Positions 8,768 to 15,309 of a DNA stretch of 36,686 bases are shown here, in pieces. Position 1 is the first letter of the stretch. Every line of letters starts with the position of its first letter. Made by a program: the position numbers and the translations under genes. This stretch comes from Paenibacillus assamensis DSM 18201 (GTDB lineage Bacteria > Bacillota > Bacilli > Paenibacillales > Paenibacillaceae), in contig NZ_AULU01000027.1 in the NCBI RefSeq assembly GCF_000422445.1, positions 1 through 36,686 of the forward strand, given 5' to 3'. The notes under the pieces are model-generated. The model ran no database searches. It was not told where the DNA came from and worked only from the letters and a program-made list of their open reading frames with translations.

Positions 8768-9247
8768 ATGTATATAAGTAATTTAGAAGACAAAGTTCTG
8801 GAACTCTTTGATTTACCTCAATCTTCAGTTGGGGCACCAATACCTTTAGTATTATCTGATGAGCATACAACAGTAATTGCATATTATGTTCAAGAGGATA
8901 ACTATAGCGAACTTGAGACAGTTGCTATAGTAACATTTAGTTACTGCAAAACTTATATGTTCGGTTCACCTAATGATGAAGCTTTTAGTGGTCATCCATT
9001 ATATTCTATCGGTTTGAGACCTTACTCCACATTTCTGATTCAAAATTCTTCATGGATAAAACAACTAATAAGAATGAATGAAGTACATCCAAATCATGAT
9101 GTAGAATTATTTTCAAATTGTAACCATTATGTTTTATCTTTTCATGATTCAACCTTTGAATGTATTGCACAGAGCTATAAATATGAAACAGTTCAAGTAA
9201 GAAAGATCAGCGATGCAATTGAAACGATGAAGATGAATTTAGAATAA
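8768..9247 (+). CDS. conserved hypothetical cassette protein
   Basis: A 159-residue soluble protein starting at ATG 8768 (a TTG directly before it is in frame; the upstream GAAAGTGATG is a weak ribosome binding site). It contains the stretch FGSPNDEAFSGHPLY and later FHDSTFECIA, which I recall as conserved in a widespread uncharacterised family, but I cannot name a function. No signal peptide or membrane segment. It lies between attC-like sites 2 and 3 and is one complete cassette. Confidence 0.85.
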   Translation: MYISNLEDKVLELFDLPQSSVGAPIPLVLSDEHTTVIAYYVQEDNYSELETVAIVTFSYCKTYMFGSPNDEAFSGHPLYSIGLRPYSTFLIQNSSWIKQLIRMNEVHPNHDVELFSNCNHYVLSFHDSTFECIAQSYKYETVQVRKISDAIETMKMNLE

Positions 9248-9278
9248 TTGTATGTATTTCAAAGGTGTCGCTGACATG

Positions 9279-9442
9279 CTATAACACTGTGTTCACGCAT
9301 CGAGAGACAAGCTCCTCGGTCCGGCAGAAGGATTTCGGGGAAGTGGAAGCAGTCGGACACCTCCGCACTGACTAAGCGCATCGCGCCCGGCCACTTTGTG
9401 GCCTTAAGTCGTTCGGACGTCGTGAACACAAGAACGTTATGC
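9279..9442 (+). repeat. attC-like site 3 (164 bp)
   Basis: It starts CTATAAC and ends GTTATGC, with TTCACG and CGTGAA inner boxes. Large parts of the middle (GCGCATCGCGCCCGGCCAC and following) are the same as in site 2, so sites 2 and 3 share a recent ancestor. The first base of the left box departs from the consensus. Confidence 0.85.
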
Positions 9443-9459
9443 GCAATTACTGCTAATGA

Positions 9460-9537
9460 ATGAAGAAAAGTAGAATAGAAAGATATATTCGTGAATTAGA
9501 AGATAAGTTGAATATGATCGCAGTAGTAAAGAAATAG
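9460..9537 (+). CDS. possible 25-residue peptide in an otherwise empty cassette
   Basis: ATG 9460 opens a 25-codon frame (MKKSRIERYIRELEDKLNMI...) with a basic, helix-forming composition. There is no convincing ribosome binding site. The whole cassette between sites 3 and 4 is only about 170 bases and has no larger gene. It may be a remnant, or the cassette may encode an RNA or a promoter. Confidence 0.25.
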   Translation: MKKSRIERYIRELEDKLNMIAVVKK

Positions 9538-9610
9538 ACCAAGTAAATTCAAAGATGAAAATACGATGAACAGATAAGAATTATGTGGATTCGAAGAAGG
9601 CAGTAACAGC

Positions 9611-9730
9611 GCATAACACAGCATTCACGCATCGGGCATACGCCCTTGGTCCCAGAAGTGTGTTCGAGGAAGTATGAGCAGTGGACACATCCGACATGTG
9701 TCGGACGTCGTGAATACAAGAACGTTATGC
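9611..9730 (+). repeat. attC-like site 4 (120 bp)
   Basis: GCATAAC at the start and GTTATGC at the end are exact reverse complements. The inner boxes ATTCACG and CGTGAAT also pair perfectly, with 5 unpaired bases on one side and 8 on the other: an asymmetric double stem as in attC. The middle carries TCCGACATGTGTCGGA, a further hairpin. This is the cleanest short-form site. Confidence 0.87.
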
Positions 9731-9755
9731 GACATTCTTATATGAGGTGAAGTAA

Positions 9756-10481
9756 ATGAAGAATACTATAATCCGTGATATTAGATTATTTGAAGAAAAA
9801 ACTCGAAGTTCTTTTCCAAGCTATATTGGAGAGAATTATTCTATTGATAAATCAATTCATTTTCTAAGTGACAGATATTCAAGAAAACTAAGAGAATTAG
9901 AATTTGTCACTAGAGACTTTCATCATTTATATATTGTACTAACACCATTTTTGGCTGAGGGAGAGATTGAAGAATCGGCAAATAGACCTGAAAAATGGAT
10001 GAAACTTTACTATATTGGAGTTTCACCTGATCTATTTAATTTAAAATCCAAAGAAGATAAAGAGAACAATATAATTGAAATTATTACTAACGTGTTAAAG
10101 TCAATCGCTATCTCAGAAGATCAACTTTGTATTGTTGATAAAGTTTTTAAGAAATTAGTAAAACTGAGAAGTAATATAGAAATCATTCATCTAACTAAGG
10201 ATACTAAGAAATACACAATAATTATTAGTTATCAAATAAGACCAGAAAACAAAATATCTCGAGCATTTATTGAATGTTTGGAGAAAACAACAGGAATTAA
10301 GAGGAAATCAATTCTTATTCAACTTAAGAGGTATGAAGATATTTTTTATTTGGTATCAACTATTTCCGAATCAAATCGAATTATTATTCTAAAGCCAAGA
10401 AATTCGGAACTAGCTAATTTTCATATTAAATCTTACGAAACACCACTGAAAATAAATATTGATGAAATGCCAATTATCTAA
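9756..10481 (+). CDS. hypothetical cassette protein, 241 residues
   Basis: ATG 9756 follows GAGGTGAAG closely, a fair ribosome binding site. The protein is soluble, rich in Lys, Ile and Glu, without signal peptide, membrane helix or a motif I recognise. Alternating hydrophobic and charged stretches in its second half suggest beta strands. It fills the cassette between attC-like sites 4 and 5; its stop is 23 bases before site 5. Confidence 0.85.
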   Translation: MKNTIIRDIRLFEEKTRSSFPSYIGENYSIDKSIHFLSDRYSRKLRELEFVTRDFHHLYIVLTPFLAEGEIEESANRPEKWMKLYYIGVSPDLFNLKSKEDKENNIIEIITNVLKSIAISEDQLCIVDKVFKKLVKLRSNIEIIHLTKDTKKYTIIISYQIRPENKISRAFIECLEKTTGIKRKSILIQLKRYEDIFYLVSTISESNRIIILKPRNSELANFHIKSYETPLKINIDEMPII

Positions 10482-10504
10482 GTTCCTCTTTGAAGAAGAA
10501 CGTC

Positions 10505-10594
10505 GCATAACACCATTTTCACGCATCGGGCTACGCCCTCGGTCCCAGAAGCGGCTTCGGAGAAGTGGTTGCTGTGGACACAAGAGCGTTAGCC
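10505..10594 (+). repeat. attC-like site 5, short form (90 bp)
   Basis: GCATAAC, TTCACG and the left middle are intact. On the right, GTGGACACA joins directly to AGAGCGTTAGCC. Compared with site 4 about 30 bases are missing, including the CGTGAA box, probably by deletion between ACACA repeats. It may be unable to form the normal double stem. Confidence 0.75.
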
Positions 10595-10625
10595 GAAAGA
10601 AGTTCTTAGTTTAGGAGGAGTCTAT

Positions 10626-11393
10626 ATGATATTAGAAAAAGTTATAAATAGAATTGTGATGCAAAGTGAATATAAGGATTTTGTTGATAAGTATATAGAT
10701 AATATACTTACCGAATTTAAAGGTAAGATTCACAGCATTTATATGTGTGGCTCGATTCCAAAAGGAACTGCTAAACCTTTTAAGTCAGATGCAGACTTTA
10801 CTATTGTATGTGTAAATCCCAAAGATATTGATTACGAAAGATTGTCAAATATTAAAGACAGGCTTTTGGAAGAATACCCATTGCTAACTAAGATTGATAC
10901 GATAATTTGCTCGATTGACGATGTGTTAAGTAGACCAAATGAGTGGGGTTTTTGGGTAAAGATTATTTGTGTTTGCGTATACGGTCATGACGTTGGTGAA
11001 AAAGTACCACCGATAATTATTTCTCCAAAATTCATTCTAGACTTAAATACAGAGACCAAAGAGGAAGTAGATCGTATGCATAGTTTACTTTCTAATGCTA
11101 GTGATGACATACTGAAAACTAGATATATTAAAGGTTACTCTAAGAGATTAATTCGTGCATTATACTCTTTGGTTCTAGAAGATACAGGTGTATGGCAAGA
11201 TGACATTATCAAGATGAAGAACTCCATATTAAACCATTGTGAGATTGACTCTGCTTTAGTTGATTATCTGTATGCTTGTTACGTGGATAGTAATGTACTT
11301 GTTGAAGAGTTTCTGGGAATTGCAGATGAAGTATATAGCTATTTTGAGAACGCCTTAAATGCAATGGCTGCTTCCAGAACTTCCTTCGACTAA
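10626..11393 (+). CDS. nucleotidyltransferase-domain protein
   Basis: A 255-residue protein; ATG 10626 follows a TAGGAGGAG ribosome binding site. It contains the polymerase-beta-like nucleotidyltransferase signature: CGSIPKGT (Gly42, Ser43), then SDADFTIV with metal-binding Asp55 and Asp57. The second half is helical. Relatives include aminoglycoside adenylyltransferases of integron cassettes (aadA) and tRNA- or protein-modifying enzymes. It would transfer a nucleotide from NTP to a small molecule or protein. It lacks the typical aadA sequence around the motif, so drug resistance is only a possibility. Its stop codon TAA is part of the left box of the following attC-like site. Confidence 0.88.
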   Translation: MILEKVINRIVMQSEYKDFVDKYIDNILTEFKGKIHSIYMCGSIPKGTAKPFKSDADFTIVCVNPKDIDYERLSNIKDRLLEEYPLLTKIDTIICSIDDVLSRPNEWGFWVKIICVCVYGHDVGEKVPPIIISPKFILDLNTETKEEVDRMHSLLSNASDDILKTRYIKGYSKRLIRALYSLVLEDTGVWQDDIIKMKNSILNHCEIDSALVDYLYACYVDSNVLVEEFLGIADEVYSYFENALNAMAASRTSFD

Positions 11394-11542
11394 CACCATA
11401 TTGATTCTCCGGGTCACTTTGAGAAGCGAGTAATCACATCCAGCCCCCTAAGCCCGTCGGGACATCACTGTATTAGGTATTAGGCAAGCCTCACAACTAT
11501 AAGCAGCGACTCTAAGGGGCTAGGACGTCAAAATTGCTAAAG
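11388..11542 (+). repeat. attC-like site 6, diverged
   Basis: The left end CTAACACCATATT is identical to site 1, and the left box overlaps the stop codon of the nucleotidyltransferase gene. After that the sequence differs: TTGATT replaces TTCACG, and the right end (GACGTCAAAATTGCTAAAG) lacks GTTRRRY. AGCCCCCTAAG and CTAAGGGGCT nearly pair across the middle. It is either a diverged or a recombined site. Confidence 0.5.
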
Positions 11543-11844
11543 ATAATAAGAATATTTAAAACCATTTAAATGATTGATTACTTGTTCTAAAGGTGAATGG
11601 TCAGCAAATTCGATCATATAGATCAATCAGCTTAATTCGAGTTAACACAGTTACGAAGCAAAGTGGCATATTTTTTATTCAAAACCTCAAACAAATAATA
11701 ACTCATTATAAGATCAGATTTTTAAACCAAAGATCAAACGATCATAAAAGAATTTGAAAGATTTTAAAGATGTAAAGAATATTCAGAGACTTTAAAGAGC
11801 CATAAGAGCAATTTTTTAGAGAACTCGAAGAAGACAGGGGCATC
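11543..11844. other. gene-free AT-rich stretch in the array
   Basis: About 300 very A-rich bases with no frame longer than about 20 codons with a start signal. It lies where a cassette gene would be expected, between diverged site 6 and site 7. It may be a decayed cassette, or carry only a promoter. Confidence 0.4.
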
Positions 11845-11963
11845 AGCTAATACATATTCTGGCATCGAGCATACACCCTCAGTCCCAGAAGTGGATTCAA
11901 TGAAGTAGTTTGTGTGGACACATCCGACATTTGTCGGACGTCGTGAACACAAGAACGTTAATG
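11845..11963 (+). repeat. attC-like site 7 (119 bp, left box altered)
   Basis: The right half (TCGTGAACACAAGAACGTTA) and middle (ACATCCGACATTTGTCGGA) match sites 3-4. The left box reads AGCTAAT instead of YYYAAC, and TTCACGCA reads TTCTGGCA. Left-box mutation should weaken pairing. Confidence 0.7.
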
Positions 11964-11999
11964 TGAAACCTGTGAAAAACTTGAGTATAGGAGAAAACA

Positions 12000-12557
12000 A
12001 TGAATCAATTCACCCAAATTACAAGACCAATTAAAAGAACATACAAATTTTTATTATCATTTTTAAAATCAAAATGGGAGTTTCAAGACTACCCAATTGA
12101 ATTTCGACAACAACAAGTACTTGATCTATCAGAGTCTAATTACACGATGTATCCTTGGGAAGCAAGAATAATTAATTGGTACTGGATGAGTGGGGATGGA
12201 CAATCTAAAGAGGAGGCTTATTCCAATTTAAAAGAAAAATTCGATAAACATAAATTAGAGGGGAATAAACTTCCTAGGCCTGGTCATAAGGTTCAATTAA
12301 CTTTTGCGAGTGTTGATCGAATGGATCAATACGAGATTGAAGCAGTTCATTTCTTTGAGGAAGTACTTGAAATGGATTATTATGAAATGTTTGTGAGTGA
12401 TAAAAGTTCTATGTATGATTTTTGTTGGACAGACGAGATTTTAAACGAGAAATATGACAAAATTTCAGAAATATATGGAGTTGAAATAAAAGACATAGAA
12501 GGCTTATTAATCGTAGATATTTTACAGCGAATTCGAGAAGGCAAAGGCAACACATAA
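12000..12557 (+). CDS. conserved hypothetical cassette protein, 185 residues
   Basis: ATG 12000 follows ATAGGAGAAAAC, a good ribosome binding site 37 bases after site 7. A soluble acidic protein with tryptophan-rich middle (YPWEARIINWYWMSGDG) and a segment with RPG and FAS around residues 93-103 that I remember from uncharacterised proteins in other bacteria. No function can be assigned. Its stop codon overlaps the left box of site 8, so gene and site are tightly packed as in integron cassettes. Confidence 0.85.
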   Translation: MNQFTQITRPIKRTYKFLLSFLKSKWEFQDYPIEFRQQQVLDLSESNYTMYPWEARIINWYWMSGDGQSKEEAYSNLKEKFDKHKLEGNKLPRPGHKVQLTFASVDRMDQYEIEAVHFFEEVLEMDYYEMFVSDKSSMYDFCWTDEILNEKYDKISEIYGVEIKDIEGLLIVDILQRIREGKGNT

Positions 12558-12667
12558 CTAAGTATTCAAGCATCGGGCACTCGCCTTAGGTCCGGCAGGA
12601 GGAATAGGCAGTGAAGCAGGGCAGCGGGACAACAACATCGGACGTCGAGAATGCAACAACGTTATGA
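12552..12667 (+). repeat. attC-like site 8 (116 bp)
   Basis: It begins ACATAAC (overlapping the upstream stop codon) and ends GTTATGA. The inner boxes are ATTCAAGCA and TCGAGAAT, still mostly complementary, and the middle contains GGTCCGGCAGGAGG and ATCGGACGTCG. It has diverged more than sites 2-4 in the inner boxes. Confidence 0.75.
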
Positions 12668-12731
12668 GAAATCAATGAATTGGATTAAAGGGCAGCTAAA
12701 AATAAAAATTCACAAGAAGAAGGAGAAAAAC

Positions 12732-13061
12732 ATGGATGAATTTACAAAAACAAAAGTGAAGAAAATAATGGATGAGTATATAAGGAGTAAAATTCCGAAA
12801 CAATTGCAAGATCAAATCAAAATGAACTATAAAATTCGAGGAAATAACGTGACAATCATAGAAGAAAGGCCTGCTTTTAGAAGTGAGCAGTGGGTGCAAC
12901 ATGACATTGCACAGTTAAGACGAGATGAAGAAGGATGGAAAGTATACTGGAAAGACAGTAGAAGCAAATGGCACTATGTTGATGATATAGAGCCGAATGA
13001 AAGTTTTGAAAAACAACTTGAAATTATAGATAAGGATAACAGAGGGATGTTCTGGGGGTAA
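12732..13061 (+). CDS. DUF3024 family protein
   Basis: A 109-residue protein starting at ATG 12732, with AAGGAGAAAAAC upstream. An in-frame ATG at 12651 lies inside the attC-like site and is unlikely. Features of DUF3024 are visible: a central RGNNVTIIEERPAF, then IAQLRRDEEGWKVYWKD and a terminal FWG. The family is small, soluble and of unknown function. It occupies one cassette between sites 8 and 9. Confidence 0.85.
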   Translation: MDEFTKTKVKKIMDEYIRSKIPKQLQDQIKMNYKIRGNNVTIIEERPAFRSEQWVQHDIAQLRRDEEGWKVYWKDSRSKWHYVDDIEPNESFEKQLEIIDKDNRGMFWG

Positions 13062-13080
13062 TAAAGTAGACATTGACTTC

Positions 13081-13199
13081 TCATAACAATGCATTCATGT
13101 ATGGGCATCTGCCCTTAGTTCCAGAAGTGGACTTAAGGAAGTAGGAGCTGCGGACACATCCGACCATGTCGGACGTCGTGTAACACAGAAGCGTTATAT
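13081..13199 (+). repeat. attC-like site 9 (119 bp)
   Basis: It starts TCATAAC and ends GTTATAT. Inner boxes ATTCATG and CGTGTAA are partly degraded relative to TTCACG / CGTGAA. The middle contains ACATCCGACCATGTCGGA, matching the short-form sites. Confidence 0.75.
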
Positions 13200-13351
13200 G
13201 ACATACTTGCAACTGATTATAAATAATAAGTGCAATTAAATGTACACAGTGCAATTTTTAATGCTTATTTAATCAATAAAAAGTAAGAAGCAGTAGCCCA
13301 AGATGATATTTGGTAAAGAAATTAAAATCGTAGTGAGATAGGGAAAAAACA

Positions 13352-13638
13352 TTGAAGAAGCTAATAATTTCATTACTTGGAAGCATAATAGTTTTTGTTG
13401 TAATAGTGTTGGCATCAGAGACAAAATCTACAGGAGAAGTTGTAAAAATTAAAGAAATCAATTCGGGATCTGTTCTAGTTGAAAATTCAAGTGGAGTAAA
13501 AAATACATAGTAATACCGCAAATAATAACTAAATTAATTAACGAAAATGAAGAATATTATATTTTGTATAATAAGACAAGGTGGAGAGGATGGAAACTGA
13601 AAGCGATAGAACCAATCATGGAAAGTCCCTCATTGTGA
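13352..13638 (+). pseudogene. small exported or membrane protein split by a -1 frameshift
   Basis: TTG 13352 opens a frame with an N-terminal hydrophobic segment (KKLIISLLGSIIVFVVIVLA), ending at TAG 13508-13510. The next frame (-1) continues without a break to TGA 13638 and reads IVIPQIITKLINENEEYYIL, then RWRGWKLKAIEP. Joined, they give a protein of about 94 residues with a signal or anchor helix and a small beta-rich domain. The switch falls at six A residues followed by T (13498-13504), read in the original frame as A AAA AAT. This is either an indel in a homopolymer, real or from sequencing, or a programmed -1 slippage site. It occupies the cassette between sites 9 and 10. Confidence 0.6.
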
Positions 13639-13723
13639 GATGATATTTAAAAAAGAAATAAAAAAACAACTAAAGATTTGAAATAATGTAATGTGTAAGC
13701 ATCTCAAGGAGTGAAATAACTTC

Positions 13724-13846
13724 TTCTAACAATGTGTTCACGCATAGGTGGATTAGCTTCTTCGGTCCTGTGAGTAAAGTGTAGGAAGTAGTTTGCCGGG
13801 TCATATCCAACATTCGTCGGGCTTCGTGAATACAAGAACGTTATCT
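13724..13846 (+). repeat. attC-like site 10 (123 bp)
   Basis: It starts TTCTAAC, has GTTCACGCAT and CGTGAATAC inner boxes, and ends GTTATCT after AGAAC. The middle differs from other sites except around GAAGTAG and CAACATTCGTCGG. Pairing of both inner and outer boxes is retained. Confidence 0.8.
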
Positions 13847-13890
13847 GAAATGAAGCACAAGTTAGAACAATCATATCAAGTGAAGAAACC

Positions 13891-14022
13891 ATGTTAAAAG
13901 CTTCGGGCTCATATAGTGGCATGATGTTACCAATTATTAGAATTGGGTCCGATATTTATATAAGTACAGATGAATTAAAGGTATGGATAAAACAGTCAAC
14001 AACAGAGAGAAAACAATATTAG
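13891..14022 (+). CDS. short helix-turn-helix-like peptide, 43 residues
   Basis: ATG 13891 opens a frame ending at TAG 14022; it is open upstream to about 13852 without a start. The segment LPIIRIGSDIYISTDELKVW resembles the second half of excisionase/HTH_17 DNA-binding domains (IRIG...I...EL..W). The first helix of such a domain would be needed for function and is not convincing here. It may be the remnant of a small DNA-binding protein, for example an excisionase. It fills the short cassette between sites 10 and 11. Confidence 0.4.
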   Translation: MLKASGSYSGMMLPIIRIGSDIYISTDELKVWIKQSTTERKQY

Positions 14023-14154
14023 TGCTTGTATTTTCGGAAAAGGACGTGCTTCAGCCTTAAGCATTTGCCTTAAATCCGTAGGAGTATTGGTAGGGAGCAT
14101 TAGCTACAGACACATCCGATTATATCGGACATCGTTAATACGAAAACGTTATAT
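14020..14154 (+). repeat. attC-like site 11, left end degraded
   Basis: The right end (ACATCCGATTATATCGGA, then CGTTAATACGAAAACGTTATAT) follows the family pattern. The left end TTAGTGCTTGTATTTTCGG aligns only loosely: the YYYAAC box is lost, although TATTTTCG can still pair with CGAAAA. Confidence 0.55.
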
Positions 14155-14318
14155 GACCTATCAACAAATCCAATTTCTCATTTTCTCGTACTAGGACTTC
14201 TTATTGTTGTCAACAATTATTACAAAACATTATTTTTAGAATAATATTAGTTCTTGATTTGAACAAGATTGAACATGAACAGAACAGGTAGTAAATTTGT
14301 ATATGAGGAGTTAAAACT

Positions 14319-14771
14319 ATGACAAATAATAACTTACTAAGAATGGACAATGTCGGCATCGTTGTAGAATCCCTTGATAACGCAATCTCTTTCTTCGAGG
14401 AGATTGGCTTGGTCCTCGAAGGGAGAGCCAATGTCGAAGGGGAATGGGCTGGTCGCGTAACCGGACTAGGTTCTCAGTGTGTAGAAATTGCTATGATGGT
14501 GACTCCAGATGGTCACAGCCGAATTGAGCTTTCGAGATTTCTCACACCAGCTACTATATCAGATCACCGGAATGCCCCTGTAAACTCCCTCGGTTATCTA
14601 CGCGTCATGTTTGCAGTTCAAGACATTGATGAAATGGTATCTAGACTCAGTAAGCATGGTGCTCAGATCGTTGGCGAAGTGGTTCAGTATAAGGACTCTT
14701 ATCGGCTCTGCTACATTCGTGGAGTAGAAGGAATTCTAATTGGTTTGGCGGAAAAACTCGGTAACAAATAA
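14319..14771 (+). CDS. VOC superfamily protein (glyoxalase/bleomycin-resistance-like)
   Basis: A 150-residue protein; ATG 14319 follows TGAGGAGTT. Two beta-alpha-beta-beta-beta units are visible: MDNVGIVVESLDNAISFFEE at the start and GYLRVMFAVQDIDEMVSRL after residue 88. The usual first metal-binding His of the VOC fold is replaced by Asn (MDN), while HSRIELSRF supplies a Glu. Metal-dependent catalysis is therefore uncertain; such proteins act as isomerases, dioxygenases, thiol transferases or drug-binding proteins. Its GC and codon use (GTC, CTC, GGC) are visibly richer than neighbouring cassette genes, suggesting another source. It lies between degraded site 11 and half-site 12. Confidence 0.88.
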   Translation: MTNNNLLRMDNVGIVVESLDNAISFFEEIGLVLEGRANVEGEWAGRVTGLGSQCVEIAMMVTPDGHSRIELSRFLTPATISDHRNAPVNSLGYLRVMFAVQDIDEMVSRLSKHGAQIVGEVVQYKDSYRLCYIRGVEGILIGLAEKLGNK

Positions 14772-14808
14772 GTAAACTACTTATAAATAAGCCTTTACTT
14801 AAGAGCTC

Positions 14809-14856
14809 CGTACACATTCAGCTTTGTCGGATGTCGTGAATACGGGAAGGTTAGGC
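14809..14856 (+). repeat. right half of an attC-like site (site 12)
   Basis: ACACATTCAGCTTTGTCGGA and GTCGTGAATACGGGAAGGTTAGGC match the right half of other sites and end in an exact GTTRRRY. No matching left half is seen after the VOC gene stop at 14771. The left part has probably been deleted. Confidence 0.65.
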
Positions 14857-15022
14857 GAAATAACCAGTAACATGAGTCGAGAGGGGATAATCAATGAAGT
14901 ATCAAAGTGGTGACGGTATTGCATCAATTTAGGAGGCATACCATATAGTTTTTTATTTTAGCGCATCATGAATTTCTCAGTGAAATCCATGATGTTTTTT
15001 TGTGGAGGAATTCATATGCCTC
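14857..15022. other. gene-free stretch near the right end of the array
   Basis: Between half-sites 12 and 13 no credible gene is seen: an ATG at 14894 gives only 12 codons. The region contains a clear intrinsic terminator at 14964-15001, so a lost gene may once have ended here. Confidence 0.4.
14964..15001 (+). terminator. Rho-independent terminator
   Basis: CATCATG and CATGATG enclose a partly paired loop, followed by seven T residues. It ends transcription just before the last half attC-like site and would isolate the array from the genes downstream. Confidence 0.75.
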
Positions 15023-15078
15023 GGATAAGCAGCATTCACGCATCGGCATTTGCGTTCGATTCCAGAAGTGGATTCAAA
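15023..15078 (+). repeat. left half of an attC-like site (site 13)
   Basis: AGCAGCATTCACGCATCGG and TTCCAGAAGTGGATTCAA match the left half of sites 4 and 7. The YYYAAC box is altered (GGATAAG) and no right half follows. This is the last recognisable element of the array. Confidence 0.65.
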
Positions 15079-15309
15079 ATTCAAGTATCAAGAAAGAACA
15101 TAACATTACTAAAGAAGAGCATAGTGTAAGTGATTCGTTGAAGATATCCCTATTATCTCACCGTATCTAAGCTGCGTGCTTCGGCTGTAGAGTAGTGAAT
15201 GCAGCAAAAAAACCTGCGAGGCTAAGTGTTGCAGACATACTCGCACGCGCTTCTCTAAGCCTTTGGAGTTCGCAGATTCCTGAAAATATTGAAGGGTGGC
15301 GTAACAAAA

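Larger units (their letters stand above)
7736..15080 (+). mobile_element. integron-like gene-cassette array without integrase (CALIN)
   Basis: Between small same-strand genes lie repeated elements of 90-166 bases. Each complete copy begins with a YYYAAC-like box (ATCTAAC, GCATAAC, TCATAAC) followed by a TTCACG-like box, and ends with a CGTGAA-like box followed by AACGTTAT or AACGTTAGGT. The outer boxes pair with each other, as do the inner boxes, leaving a variable middle: the architecture of integron attC sites. Genes run left to right with a site after each stop codon, as in integron cassettes. Copies are divergent in the middle and conserved at the ends, which rules out simple duplication of one IS. 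No tyrosine recombinase (IntI) is in the window, so by current naming this is a cluster of attC sites lacking an integrase. Both attC criteria and gene/site alternation hold; activity is not known. Confidence 0.8.

Noticed and set aside
12651..12731. Upstream start for the DUF3024 gene
   Set aside because: The added 27 residues would be encoded by the attC-like right box, are not conserved in the family, and a ribosome binding site lies directly before ATG 12732.
7736..13846. CRISPR array
   Set aside because: The repeats are 90-166 bases, diverge in the middle, are separated by genes rather than short spacers, and no cas genes are present.
7736..13846. MITE or IS family
   Set aside because: Repeats sit directly after gene stops in one orientation only, some overlap stop codons, and no target-site duplications are visible. 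The attC pattern explains them better.
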